From JADJGC01 sp964617645 (GTDB lineage Bacteria; Zixibacteria; MSB-5A5; CAIYYT01), in contig CAZTYE010000005.1 of assembly GCA_964617645.1 (NCBI GenBank), forward strand, positions 62,001 to 126,000: DNA of 64,000 nucleotides. Reading direction: 5' to 3'. How positions within the stretch are numbered: the first letter of the stretch is position 1; the number at the start of each line of letters is the position of its first letter. Shown here one piece after another: positions 1 to 8,426 of this stretch. The notes below the pieces were generated by a model. It did no database searches and had not been told where the DNA came from. It saw only the letters and a program-made list of their open reading frames with translations. The position numbers and the translations under genes are program-made.

Positions 1-1
1 C

Positions 2-1393
2 GACACCTTCCGCATCTTTCTGGAAAGCAATGAGAAAGACGTTGATCTTCCACTCGAGGCGCTCGACAGCTTGCAGAACCTGCAAGAGCAATTGGCCCTG
101 CGCTTCAAGGCGCTCAGCGATCGCTTGAGTCCGCGTGATCTGGCGCTGGGCGGCGCGCGCGTCGTCTCGGCATACGAACGCTTAGTCGAGTGGCTGGAAC
201 GTAATCCGGAGCTGATTGACCAGCTGGCGCGCTGCGATCTCATTACGCTCTTCCGCGACATCAAAACACCGCTCGGCCGTGTCGCCGTGCGTGGCAGCGG
301 CAATGATCGCTACGAAGGATTCTATGACTTAATAATCGATCTGGGTGGCGATGATGAATACCGCTTGTCGCGCGCCGACGAGCCGCATTCACAGATTATC
401 ATAGATTGCGGCGGCCATGATCTGTATCTCGCGCAGTCGGATTTGTGCTTCGGCGCCGGGCAGTTTTCAACGGGAATTCTCGATGACTGGGCGGGCAACG
501 ATTTCTATCGCGCCGACGAGTACTCGCTCGGTTGCGGCTTGTTTGGCGTCGGCATCCTGCGCGACCGCGCCGGCGATGATACTTATCAAGGCAATTTAGC
601 GACGCAAGGAGCGGCGGCGTTTGGCGTCGGGCTGTTGCTCGACGACCAGGGCCGGGACAGTTACACAGCGAGTATTTACTCGCAAGGGTTCGGCTTCATC
701 ATGGGCGCAGCGGCATTGGTCGACCGTCAGGGGAACGATCGTTACGCCGTCGGCTGGAAATACGGTGACATCCTGCGCTACGAAGATCACTATCTCTCAT
801 TGTCGCAAGGGTTCGGTTACGGCCTGCGGCCGCACTTCTCGGGCGGCATCGGCCTGCTGATCGACGGCGACGGCAACGACCAGTACAGCGCCGACATCTT
901 CGGCCAGGGCGCGTCGTACTGGTTCGGCATTGGCGGTCTTGTTGATTACCGGGGAAACGATACTTATGTCGCCTATCAGTACGCACAAGGCGCCGCCACG
1001 CACATGTGTTTGGCGGCGTTGCACGATTACGCCGGCGACGACCTGTACTCGAGCAAGGGCGTTTCTCAGGGCTGTGGCCATGATATCGCCTTTGCCTTGC
1101 TCCTCGACGCCGACGGCAACGACCAGTATAGCGCCACCGATCTTTCGCAAGCTGCCGGTTCGGCGAATGGCATCGGCATGCTGATCGATTTGCGCGGGGA
1201 TGATGGCCATATCGCGCGAGTGGCGAGCAACACGCATGGGTACGGAAACCCGCGTCGTGAATTCGGATCGATCGGTCTGTTCCTTGATCTCGGCGGCAAA
1301 GACGATTATCGCGGCCAGGGTCGCGACAATTCTGTGTGGATCGGCGAAGGCCGGTGGGGAATCGGGCTCGACAACAGCGGAGACGATCGATGA
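2..1393 (+). CDS. GND/Y-repeat solenoid protein, 5' end outside window
   Basis: The reading frame is open to the left edge, so the true start lies upstream; the internal TTG at 71 is not a convincing start because the frame continues before it. From about base 290 onward the protein is built of roughly ten repeats of about 32 residues. Each follows the pattern QG.G...G.G.L.D..GND.Y, with variants GDD.Y and GRD.Y. Regular Gly-Asn-Asp turns followed by an aromatic suggest a beta-solenoid, possibly cation-binding, but this is not the canonical RTX nonapeptide GGXGXD and I do not recognise a named family. The stop overlaps the start of the HEAT-repeat gene, so the two are probably co-transcribed. 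Function unknown. Confidence 0.8.
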   Translation, partial: DTFRIFLESNEKDVDLPLEALDSLQNLQEQLALRFKALSDRLSPRDLALGGARVVSAYERLVEWLERNPELIDQLARCDLITLFRDIKTPLGRVAVRGSGNDRYEGFYDLIIDLGGDDEYRLSRADEPHSQIIIDCGGHDLYLAQSDLCFGAGQFSTGILDDWAGNDFYRADEYSLGCGLFGVGILRDRAGDDTYQGNLATQGAAAFGVGLLLDDQGRDSYTASIYSQGFGFIMGAAALVDRQGNDRYAVGWKYGDILRYEDHYLSLSQGFGYGLRPHFSGGIGLLIDGDGNDQYSADIFGQGASYWFGIGGLVDYRGNDTYVAYQYAQGAATHMCLAALHDYAGDDLYSSKGVSQGCGHDIAFALLLDADGNDQYSATDLSQAAGSANGIGMLIDLRGDDGHIARVASNTHGYGNPRREFGSIGLFLDLGGKDDYRGQGRDNSVWIGEGRWGIGLDNSGDDR

Positions 1394-2295
1394 TGCGCAT
1401 GGTGATTTTTGGCACGGCGCTGTTTTGGTTGTCGGCGAACATCGCTGCCGCGACGCCAGAGGACATCGAGCGCCTCTTTCGTCAGGCATCATCCGGCGAG
1501 ATTCGTTTTCAGAAGTTGGTACAACCGTCCAAAGACTCGCTCGCAGCGCTGGGTGATTCGGCGGCGAAGTATCTGGTCGCAAAGCTCGCCACGACCGACG
1601 CGCGCACCAAGCATACTCTCGTCGACATTTATCGCGGAATCGGCAAAGTCGCAACACCGTACCTTCTGGGCGCGCTTGCGACCGAAAACAAGGACCAGCT
1701 CAAGACAACCGCACGCTGTCTTGCGGATATCAAAGACACTCTGGCGCTTGACGGTCTCTTGGGCGTTGCCGGCCATGTTGACTTCACCGTTCGTGTCGAA
1801 GCCGTAACCGCAATCGCCAAGACCGGCGGTGTCCGCGCCGGGCGAATCCTTGAGCCGTTTGCGCTCGATTCGGTTGAACTGGTGCGCAAATCCGCCGTCG
1901 CCGGTTGGGGAATGGAAAGATCGCCCAGATTCGTCCCCAACTTGATCAATGCGCTTTCCGATCCGTACTATGGCGTGCGGCTTATCGCATACGACGCCCT
2001 GGTCGCCATCGACACCGCGGCGCACAGCGCGATCCTGCCGGCCTTGCGAGTAGCAAGCTCGACCGCGCGGCCGCTCTTGATACGCCTGGCCGGAAACTTC
2101 AAACTCAAGTCCGCGCGCGACGATTTGGAAAAATGGATTGACGATCCGGATCCGGCGGTACGCGGATGGACAGTTTGGGCGCTGGCGCAGATTATCGGGA
2201 AAAAGAGCCGCGCGCTATTCTCGGTGCTGGCCGCTGCCGACCGCGACCCGTTTGTCCGCTGGCAGGCGGAAACCGCTCTGTCGGTACAGCGTTAG
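1390..2295 (+). CDS. Exported HEAT-repeat protein
   Basis: Start chosen at the ATGATG (1390/1393) overlapping the previous stop, because it begins a clear signal peptide (hydrophobic stretch VIFGTALFWLSANIAAA, then a likely cleavage before TPEDIE). An upstream in-frame start would add a basic non-signal extension. The mature part, about 280 residues, is made of helical HEAT-like repeats: alternating hydrophobic helices with recurring phrases such as D...VR..A..AL..I and DPDPAVRGWTVWALAQI. HEAT solenoids serve as protein-binding scaffolds. Coupling to the GND/Y solenoid gene suggests that both products act in the envelope or periplasm. The specific role is unknown. Confidence 0.8.
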   Translation: MMRMVIFGTALFWLSANIAAATPEDIERLFRQASSGEIRFQKLVQPSKDSLAALGDSAAKYLVAKLATTDARTKHTLVDIYRGIGKVATPYLLGALATENKDQLKTTARCLADIKDTLALDGLLGVAGHVDFTVRVEAVTAIAKTGGVRAGRILEPFALDSVELVRKSAVAGWGMERSPRFVPNLINALSDPYYGVRLIAYDALVAIDTAAHSAILPALRVASSTARPLLIRLAGNFKLKSARDDLEKWIDDPDPAVRGWTVWALAQIIGKKSRALFSVLAAADRDPFVRWQAETALSVQR

Positions 2296-2351
2296 ACAAG
2301 AGTTTTCCGTACTGTTTAGGATCGCCGCGAACTACTCGCCGCGAAGAGAAC

Positions 2352-3575
2352 ATGAGCAAGTTCGACTTTCTGGATCGATTTAATAAACCCCGACCACTGG
2401 ATTCGGACGATTCCGGACTGCGCAGTTTCGCCGACGACATCGGCGGGCAATTCATCGTGACGGAGTCGGGGAAGTGTCTCGAACTGCAAACGTGCTATGA
2501 TCCGGAGTTCACGCATGGCCCAAATCGACTTAAGTCTATTCTTAAGAAGAATGCCATAACATTAAGACATTTCGATAGTTACGCTGGCGATGTCAGGCCT
2601 TTACTTGGGGAGATGGTGTTCGTCGACGCTGAGACCACCGGTCTGTCAGCGGCTTCGGGTACAGTTGCGTTTTTAGTCGGCGTCGGATTGGTAGCGGAGA
2701 ACGGCTTTCGAGTGCACCAGTTTTTCCTGCCCGACTATCCCGACGAGCCGGCTCAACTGGACCTGATTTCCGAGCTGGTAGTCGGCAGGTCGACAGTCGT
2801 TAGTTTTAACGGCAAGTCGTTCGACATGCCGCTGTTGGAAACCCGCTACCGAATGCAAAAGCTGGAGACACCGTTCGCGCAGATGTTGCATATCGATCTG
2901 CTTCATGTTTGTCGCCGCTTCTGGAAAGGGCGCTTCGACGATAATACTCTTCAAACGCTGGAGCGAGAGTTGCTCGGCGTTTATCGCCTTGACGACACGC
3001 CGGGATACTTGATTCCGCAACTCTATTTCGACTATCTCGCCACGGGCAATGCGCAACCGCTGGCTGGCGTGCTTCTGCACAATCGGCTCGATATTGTGAC
3101 GCTGCTCTTCTTGCTCGATTCCGTTGAGCGCTATTTAGGCGAGGCGGAACAGCGTGACTTTTACTCACCGGTCGATGCGCTGCGAATCGCCAAGCACCAT
3201 CTTCGCGCCGGTGAACGCAGGGCCGCCCGATGCGCTGCCGAGCGGCAGTTTCGCGGCAAGATCGAATGCGATGATGACCGTGCATTGGCAATGCAGCTTT
3301 ATCGCCTCCAGAAACAGGCGGGAGATTTTACTGCGGCGCTCAGCACGCTGGGAGCTTTAGCTTCCTGTCGTGGCGAAATCCGGTTGCTGGCGCTCAACGA
3401 ATCGGCGATGATTCTTGAGCGTCACCACAAAGACCATGCGGCCGCCGGCAAGCTGGTGGTCGCGGCGCTGGAGTATCTCGATAACCCGCTCGCGGAAATC
3501 TCCTATGAACGGGTGCTGTTCTGGAGTGAAACCCTTCAGAAGCGACGCCAACGGCTGCTCAAGCGTCTCGGCTGA
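2352..3575 (+). CDS. YprB-like ribonuclease H-like 3'-5' exonuclease
   Basis: Start taken at ATG 2352, preceded by GAAGAGAA; the frame is open further upstream but that part overlaps the HEAT gene. The 407-residue product has an RNase H-like DEDD exonuclease domain. Motif I is FVDAETTGLS (about residue 89), motif II is SFNGKSFDMPLL, and motif III is HNRLDIVTL, matching the YprB family. The last 120 or so residues look helical and TPR-like (ERRAARCAAE, DFTAALSTLGALA). In Bacillus yprB sits next to the helicase yprA; no helicase is adjacent here. A nuclease acting on single-stranded nucleic acid is the family expectation. Substrate unknown. Confidence 0.78.
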   Translation: MSKFDFLDRFNKPRPLDSDDSGLRSFADDIGGQFIVTESGKCLELQTCYDPEFTHGPNRLKSILKKNAITLRHFDSYAGDVRPLLGEMVFVDAETTGLSAASGTVAFLVGVGLVAENGFRVHQFFLPDYPDEPAQLDLISELVVGRSTVVSFNGKSFDMPLLETRYRMQKLETPFAQMLHIDLLHVCRRFWKGRFDDNTLQTLERELLGVYRLDDTPGYLIPQLYFDYLATGNAQPLAGVLLHNRLDIVTLLFLLDSVERYLGEAEQRDFYSPVDALRIAKHHLRAGERRAARCAAERQFRGKIECDDDRALAMQLYRLQKQAGDFTAALSTLGALASCRGEIRLLALNESAMILERHHKDHAAAGKLVVAALEYLDNPLAEISYERVLFWSETLQKRRQRLLKRLG

Positions 3576-3659
3576 CTCGCCCTGCTTGCAGGAAGTCACA
3601 CCCCCCTAACACGAACTTCTGAATAAAGCCCTCGCGATGTCTGCCGATAATGAAAGGGA

Positions 3660-4979
3660 ATGAACCGCCTCCAATTCGAAGCACGCTTATCGTCATTCAA
3701 GGCGCTGTCGACGCTTCCCGCCGTCATGGCTGAAGTTGTGCGCGTCTGCGACGATCCCGACGCCTCACTTACCGAGCTTGCGGACGTCATCGCTCGCGAC
3801 ATCGCCCTGACGACGCGGATTCTCAAAGTCGTCAACTCCCCGTTTTACGGTCGTGCGCAGCAGGTTTCGTCGATTAAGAGCGGCGTGCAACTGCTCGGCG
3901 TGTCCCGGGTCAAGGCGCTGGCATTGTCGCTTTCACTCTATGACCTGTCCGCCAAAATCGGCACGCGTGTCGAACTCAAGGATTTTTGGCGGCACTCGCT
4001 CAATGTCGCATGCGTCAGCGAACTGCTGGCGAACAAGATCGCTCCGCAGATGGCGGAAGAAGCATTTATCTGTGGATGCATTCATGACATCGGCGTGCTG
4101 GTGCTCGACAGCTTTTATCCCAAAGAGTATGGCCGCGTCTTCCAGAGCGTCGCTGCCGGCGAAGAAATGACCAAGGCCGAGAGGCAAATACTGGAGATCG
4201 ATCATGCAGCCGCCGGCGAGATGCTCGCCCGCGTCTGGAATCTCCCGGAACGCTATTGTCAGGCGATTGGCAAGCATCACGATGTCGCGGAACTTGCCGA
4301 GACGGCGCCGGATCAGGTGTTGCCGCAGCTCATCAATTTGGCTGACAAGCTCGCGACCTTTACATTCGAGGCGGCAGTGAATCAGAAGGCGGCGCAATTT
4401 TCCAATCGCGAAGTGCTGGCCAAGAATCTCCGCGTCGAGACGGCGGATGTCAAAGAAATCGAATACGCGGCGCTCTCGCGACTGCTGGAAGCTTCGCAGT
4501 ATCTGGACGTGGATGTCGGCTCGCCGACCGAGCTTTTGCAGCGGGCGACTTCGTCGCTGTATCAGCTCTACAGCTACACCGACCGCCTCTACGCCGAATT
4601 GGTCGAGACCAAGGAAAAACTTGACGAGGAAAAGCTTCAGCGCGTCGCTCTGGAATCGCTGCAAGCGATTATTGCCACGTTCTCGCACTACTTGAACAAC
4701 GCCGTCGCTTCGATCTCCGGCCGCACCCAACTACTGGAGTTGGCGCGCCGCTCCGGACAAGTCGACGATCCCGACGGCGTACTCTCCAAAGCGCTCGGCG
4801 TATACGAAAAAGCCGCCGACCAAATCACCGGCGTCATCGACAAGCTCAAACGTGTCACCGTTTTCAAGACCGCGATCTACCACGACAACACCCGCATCAT
4901 CGACTTCGAAAAGGAAGCGCGGTTGTCTTCCGAAGAAAACGCCCGGGTCTCGGACATTAAGTTAACGCCTGCAGAATAG
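3660..4979 (+). CDS. HDOD-domain signalling protein with histidine-kinase-like C-terminal helices
   Basis: Residues about 10-210 are an HDOD domain: it opens with FKALSTLPAVMAEVVRVCDDP, then has VNSPFYG, SGVQLLGVSRVKAL and a CIHDIGVLVL stretch where the degenerate HD phosphohydrolase site would lie. A coiled-coil-like linker (about 285-320) leads to ATFSHYLNNAVASISGRTQLL near residue 340. This resembles the H-box of histidine-kinase dimerisation domains, but no ATP-binding N, G1 or G2 boxes follow before the stop. HDOD proteins act as non-catalytic regulators in chemotaxis, motility and stress signalling. Start is ATG 3660 with a close purine-rich GAAAGGG. It probably stands as its own transcription unit. 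Confidence 0.82.
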   Translation: MNRLQFEARLSSFKALSTLPAVMAEVVRVCDDPDASLTELADVIARDIALTTRILKVVNSPFYGRAQQVSSIKSGVQLLGVSRVKALALSLSLYDLSAKIGTRVELKDFWRHSLNVACVSELLANKIAPQMAEEAFICGCIHDIGVLVLDSFYPKEYGRVFQSVAAGEEMTKAERQILEIDHAAAGEMLARVWNLPERYCQAIGKHHDVAELAETAPDQVLPQLINLADKLATFTFEAAVNQKAAQFSNREVLAKNLRVETADVKEIEYAALSRLLEASQYLDVDVGSPTELLQRATSSLYQLYSYTDRLYAELVETKEKLDEEKLQRVALESLQAIIATFSHYLNNAVASISGRTQLLELARRSGQVDDPDGVLSKALGVYEKAADQITGVIDKLKRVTVFKTAIYHDNTRIIDFEKEARLSSEENARVSDIKLTPAE

Positions 4980-5050
4980 CGATCAGCGAGCGATTTTCTC
5001 CCCGAAAGATTGACCTTGAATTCTCTCTGTGCCTGAGTATACTCAGCGGC

Positions 5051-7033
5051 ATGATTGACCGCTTTGATCCTGCCGCCAACTATGCCCACACTCGTGAACT
5101 GGCGCAATATGTTTCGCGTTCGGAAGCAACCGCTGAAACTTACCAACGCATCGGCTTTAAGTGCGGGCTGGAAATCCACCAGCAACTTCTGACCGCGCGC
5201 AAACTGTTCTGCAACTGTCCCGCCGGAATCTATCAGGAAGCCGACGACTACGATGCCGAGCTTGTGCGCCACATGCGGCCGACGCTGTCCGAGCTTGGTG
5301 AATACGACGGCACCGCCTTGATGGAGTTCAAGACCAAGAAGAACATTATTTATCGAATCAAGAACGAAACCGCGTGCACTTATGATATTGACGACACGCC
5401 ACCGTTTCGCATCAATCAACAGGCGCTCGATATCGCCATCGAAATCGCCCTGATGCTCAAGACCAATATCGTCGGCGAGCTGCACATCACGCGCAAGCAG
5501 TACCTCGACGGCTCGATTCCGACCGGCTTCCAACGCACCGCCATCGTCGGAATCGAAGGCGCCATTCCGATTTCGACTAAGATGGTACGCATCATCCAAA
5601 TCTCAATAGAAGAAGATGCGTGCCGCGAAGTCTCCGACATCGGCCACTGGCGCATCTATCGCACCGACCGGCTCGGCATGCCGCTGATTGAGACGGTGAC
5701 GTATCCGGATCTGCTAACTCCCGAGGAGGCCGCCGAAGCCGCCCACTACTTGCGTTTCCTGGCGCGGGCATCCGGCAAGGTGCGCGTCGGAATCGGCGCC
5801 GCGCGGGAAGATGTCAATGTGAGCGTCACCGGTGGCACGCGCGTCGAGATTAAAGGCGTAGCCCACATCCGCTGGATACCGCTACTCACGCACAACGAAG
5901 CGTTTCGCCAATGGTCGTTACTCTTGCTGCGCGATGAACTGAAAAAACGCGGCCTCGAGCCCAATACTTGGAGTGTGTCATTCAAAGATCTTTACCCCGA
6001 TCTGTTGCCGCGCGAACAAAAGGCGATCAAGCGTGTCAAGGCTCGCGGCTGGGATTTGGCAGCGATCAACCTGCCCAAGTTCGAGGGAGTTCTTTCGTGG
6101 TTTACTCAGCCGGGGAAGTCGTTTGCCAATGAACTTAGTGACCGCCTCAAAGTAATCGCCTGCCTCGAGCGCCCCAACATGATTCACTCCGAACAAAGCC
6201 CAGCATTCGGGGACGAGCACGAGCTCGCCGATCTTCGCCACTACCTTGGTGCGCAAAACGGCGACGCCCAGATCGTGGTTTGGGGACCGCCAGAAGATGT
6301 CAACACCGCCATAGAGACGATTGAAGAGCGCTGCCGATTGGCGATGACCGGTATCCCGAACGAAACCCGCAAAGGATTACCGGACGGGACAACGATTTTC
6401 GAGCGAGTTTTGCCGGGACCCGACCGTATGTACCCCGACACCGATTCGGCGCCGATTCCGATTGACGACGCTGTGATTTCCGGACTCCGGCAAAAACTGC
6501 CGATTGACGTGCAGGCGCGGATGCAGCAACTGCGCGAATGGAATGTCCCGCGCGACTGCTGGTCGTTCATACTGAAAAAGAACCTTGTCGAATTGCTGGA
6601 GAAGATAGTCATCGACCTGGGGCAGGATCCGATCTTCGTTGCCTCGTTGCTGGCCCATAAGCTCAAGAATACTGAGGGCCAGGTGCGATCGCAGGGCGGC
6701 TTTGCGTACGAGAAAATCTACGATCTCTTTGTCTTCGGCAAGAAGCGCGGATTGTTCGATGAGATTCTCAAACCGATGGCGGCGACGCTCTTCGAACATC
6801 CGAATATGGATTTCGAGTCGATACTTACGGTTCTTGATTACAAGCCGCAGACGCTCGATCAACTCGAGGGCTATCTGCCGATATTGCGTCAGAAGTTCAA
6901 AGATATCAATAACTCCAAAGACCCGGAAGCCGGAGCGCGATGGATCATGGGGCAATTGCGCAAGCGCGCTTACGGCAACGTTTGCATGCAGGAGCTTAGG
7001 CAACTGGTTGATGCGGAGCTGAGGAATGGCTGA
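5051..7033 (+). CDS. gatE: Glutamyl-tRNA(Gln) amidotransferase subunit E (archaeal type)
   Basis: The 660-residue product belongs to the GatB/GatE family, with an N-terminal catalytic cradle carrying FKCGLEIHQQL, KLFCNCP, TACTYDIDDTPP and GIGAAREDVNVSV. A GatE-specific AspRS-like GAD insertion lies around residues 290-430, which GatB lacks. A helical plus YqeY-like tail (about 480-660) binds tRNA. GatE binds Glu-tRNA(Gln) and phosphorylates the glutamate; ammonia comes from GatD, and the product is Gln-tRNA(Gln). It overlaps gatD by 8 bases, as expected for a heteromeric enzyme. GatDE is the archaeal transamidosome; bacteria normally use GatCAB, so its presence beside bacterial genes is unusual. 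Confidence 0.95.
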   Translation: MIDRFDPAANYAHTRELAQYVSRSEATAETYQRIGFKCGLEIHQQLLTARKLFCNCPAGIYQEADDYDAELVRHMRPTLSELGEYDGTALMEFKTKKNIIYRIKNETACTYDIDDTPPFRINQQALDIAIEIALMLKTNIVGELHITRKQYLDGSIPTGFQRTAIVGIEGAIPISTKMVRIIQISIEEDACREVSDIGHWRIYRTDRLGMPLIETVTYPDLLTPEEAAEAAHYLRFLARASGKVRVGIGAAREDVNVSVTGGTRVEIKGVAHIRWIPLLTHNEAFRQWSLLLLRDELKKRGLEPNTWSVSFKDLYPDLLPREQKAIKRVKARGWDLAAINLPKFEGVLSWFTQPGKSFANELSDRLKVIACLERPNMIHSEQSPAFGDEHELADLRHYLGAQNGDAQIVVWGPPEDVNTAIETIEERCRLAMTGIPNETRKGLPDGTTIFERVLPGPDRMYPDTDSAPIPIDDAVISGLRQKLPIDVQARMQQLREWNVPRDCWSFILKKNLVELLEKIVIDLGQDPIFVASLLAHKLKNTEGQVRSQGGFAYEKIYDLFVFGKKRGLFDEILKPMAATLFEHPNMDFESILTVLDYKPQTLDQLEGYLPILRQKFKDINNSKDPEAGARWIMGQLRKRAYGNVCMQELRQLVDAELRNG

Positions 7034-8408
7034 TCTTTTCAAAGGCTACAAAGGCGTAGCTCTCAAGACGCTACAAGAATTCAGCGCCCGCGTCTGGGCC
7101 GATACCAAAGTCGAAACCACGCGCGGCGAATTTCGCGGCATTCTTCTGCCGCGCTCCGAGAATGACGACGACCTCCACATCGTCGTTAAATTGGCCTCCG
7201 GCTACAACATCGGTATCGCGACTGAGACGATCACCAACATGACCGAAGTTGGCTATAAAGAAGCGCACTACAAAATTCCAGAAAAGGAATTCCCGGTCCG
7301 CCCCGGCAAGCCGAGCGTGAAGCTGCTTGGCACCGGTGGGACGATCGCCTCGCGACTCGACTATCGCACCGGCGCCGTGATCCCGGCATTTTCGCCGGGC
7401 GAGCTTTACGGCGCAGTGCCGGAACTTGCGGATATTTGCAATCTGACGACCGAGAAACTGTTCGCCGTTTTCTCCGAGAACATGGGACCGGATCAGTACA
7501 AGACGCTGGCGATCTCCATCGGCAAGGAAATCGAGAAGGGCATTGACGGCATCGTCATCGGGCACGGTACCGACACCATGCACCACACGGCGGCCGCTCT
7601 GGCGTTTATGGTGCAGAACGCGCCGATTCCGATTGTCATGGTTGGGTCGCAGCGCTCGTCAGATCGCCCTTCGTCGGATGCTGCATTGAATCTGCAACAC
7701 GCCACCAAGACCGCCGCCGAATCGGACATCGCCGAGATTATGGTCTGCATGTTTGGCCCGACATCCGACGAGTACGGTCTGTTGCATCGCGGCACGCGCG
7801 TGCGCAAGATGCACTCGTCGTACCGCTCGACCTTCCGCACGATTGGCGAGATTCCGCTCGCCATGGTCGACAAACAGAAGATTACGCCGCTCACTGATAT
7901 TTACAATCGCCGCCGCCGCGACCGCAATGTGACGATTCTGCCTTACTTCGAAGAGAAAGTTGCGCTGGTCTATTACTATCCCAACATGAGGCCGGATATC
8001 ATTGAAGCGCTGATCGACAACGGTTATCGCGGAATCGTGATTGCCGGCACCGGCTTGGGCCACATCAACAAGCCGGTGTATCCGGCCATCGAGCGCTGCC
8101 AGCGCGAAGGGGTGGCGGTGTATATGACCGTCCAGACTCTCTGGGGCTATGTCCACATGTTTGTTTACGACACCGGCCGCGACTTGATGGCCAAGGGAAT
8201 CATCCCTCTGGCGAACATGTTACCGGAGGTCGCTTACGTCAAACTCGCCTGGGCGCTGGGGCAGACGAGCGACTTGGACAAGGTCAAAGAGCTGATGCTC
8301 ACACCGATCGCCGCCGAAACAACCGAGCGCGAACCGTACAACGGCTACCTCGTCTTTCAGGGGGGAGTGCCGGAAGTAGAAGAATTCTTGCGTCGAATTC
8401 ATAAGTAG
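7026..8408 (+). CDS. gatD: Glutamyl-tRNA(Gln) amidotransferase subunit D (archaeal type)
   Basis: The 460-residue protein has an N-terminal small beta domain (about 1-90; FRGILLPRSENDDDLHIVVKL) and an L-asparaginase-like catalytic domain. The asparaginase threonines appear in LLGTGGTIASR and GHGTDTMHHTAA, followed by VGSQRSSDRPSSDA. The N-terminal extension and the length separate GatD from ordinary asparaginase I. GatD hydrolyses glutamine or asparagine to supply ammonia to GatE for tRNA-dependent Gln formation in the cytoplasm. Start ATG 7026 lies inside the end of gatE, implying translational coupling. Confidence 0.95.
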   Translation: MADLFKGYKGVALKTLQEFSARVWADTKVETTRGEFRGILLPRSENDDDLHIVVKLASGYNIGIATETITNMTEVGYKEAHYKIPEKEFPVRPGKPSVKLLGTGGTIASRLDYRTGAVIPAFSPGELYGAVPELADICNLTTEKLFAVFSENMGPDQYKTLAISIGKEIEKGIDGIVIGHGTDTMHHTAAALAFMVQNAPIPIVMVGSQRSSDRPSSDAALNLQHATKTAAESDIAEIMVCMFGPTSDEYGLLHRGTRVRKMHSSYRSTFRTIGEIPLAMVDKQKITPLTDIYNRRRRDRNVTILPYFEEKVALVYYYPNMRPDIIEALIDNGYRGIVIAGTGLGHINKPVYPAIERCQREGVAVYMTVQTLWGYVHMFVYDTGRDLMAKGIIPLANMLPEVAYVKLAWALGQTSDLDKVKELMLTPIAAETTEREPYNGYLVFQGGVPEVEEFLRRIHK

Positions 8409-8426
8409 CCAATCGTAGAGTCGAAC

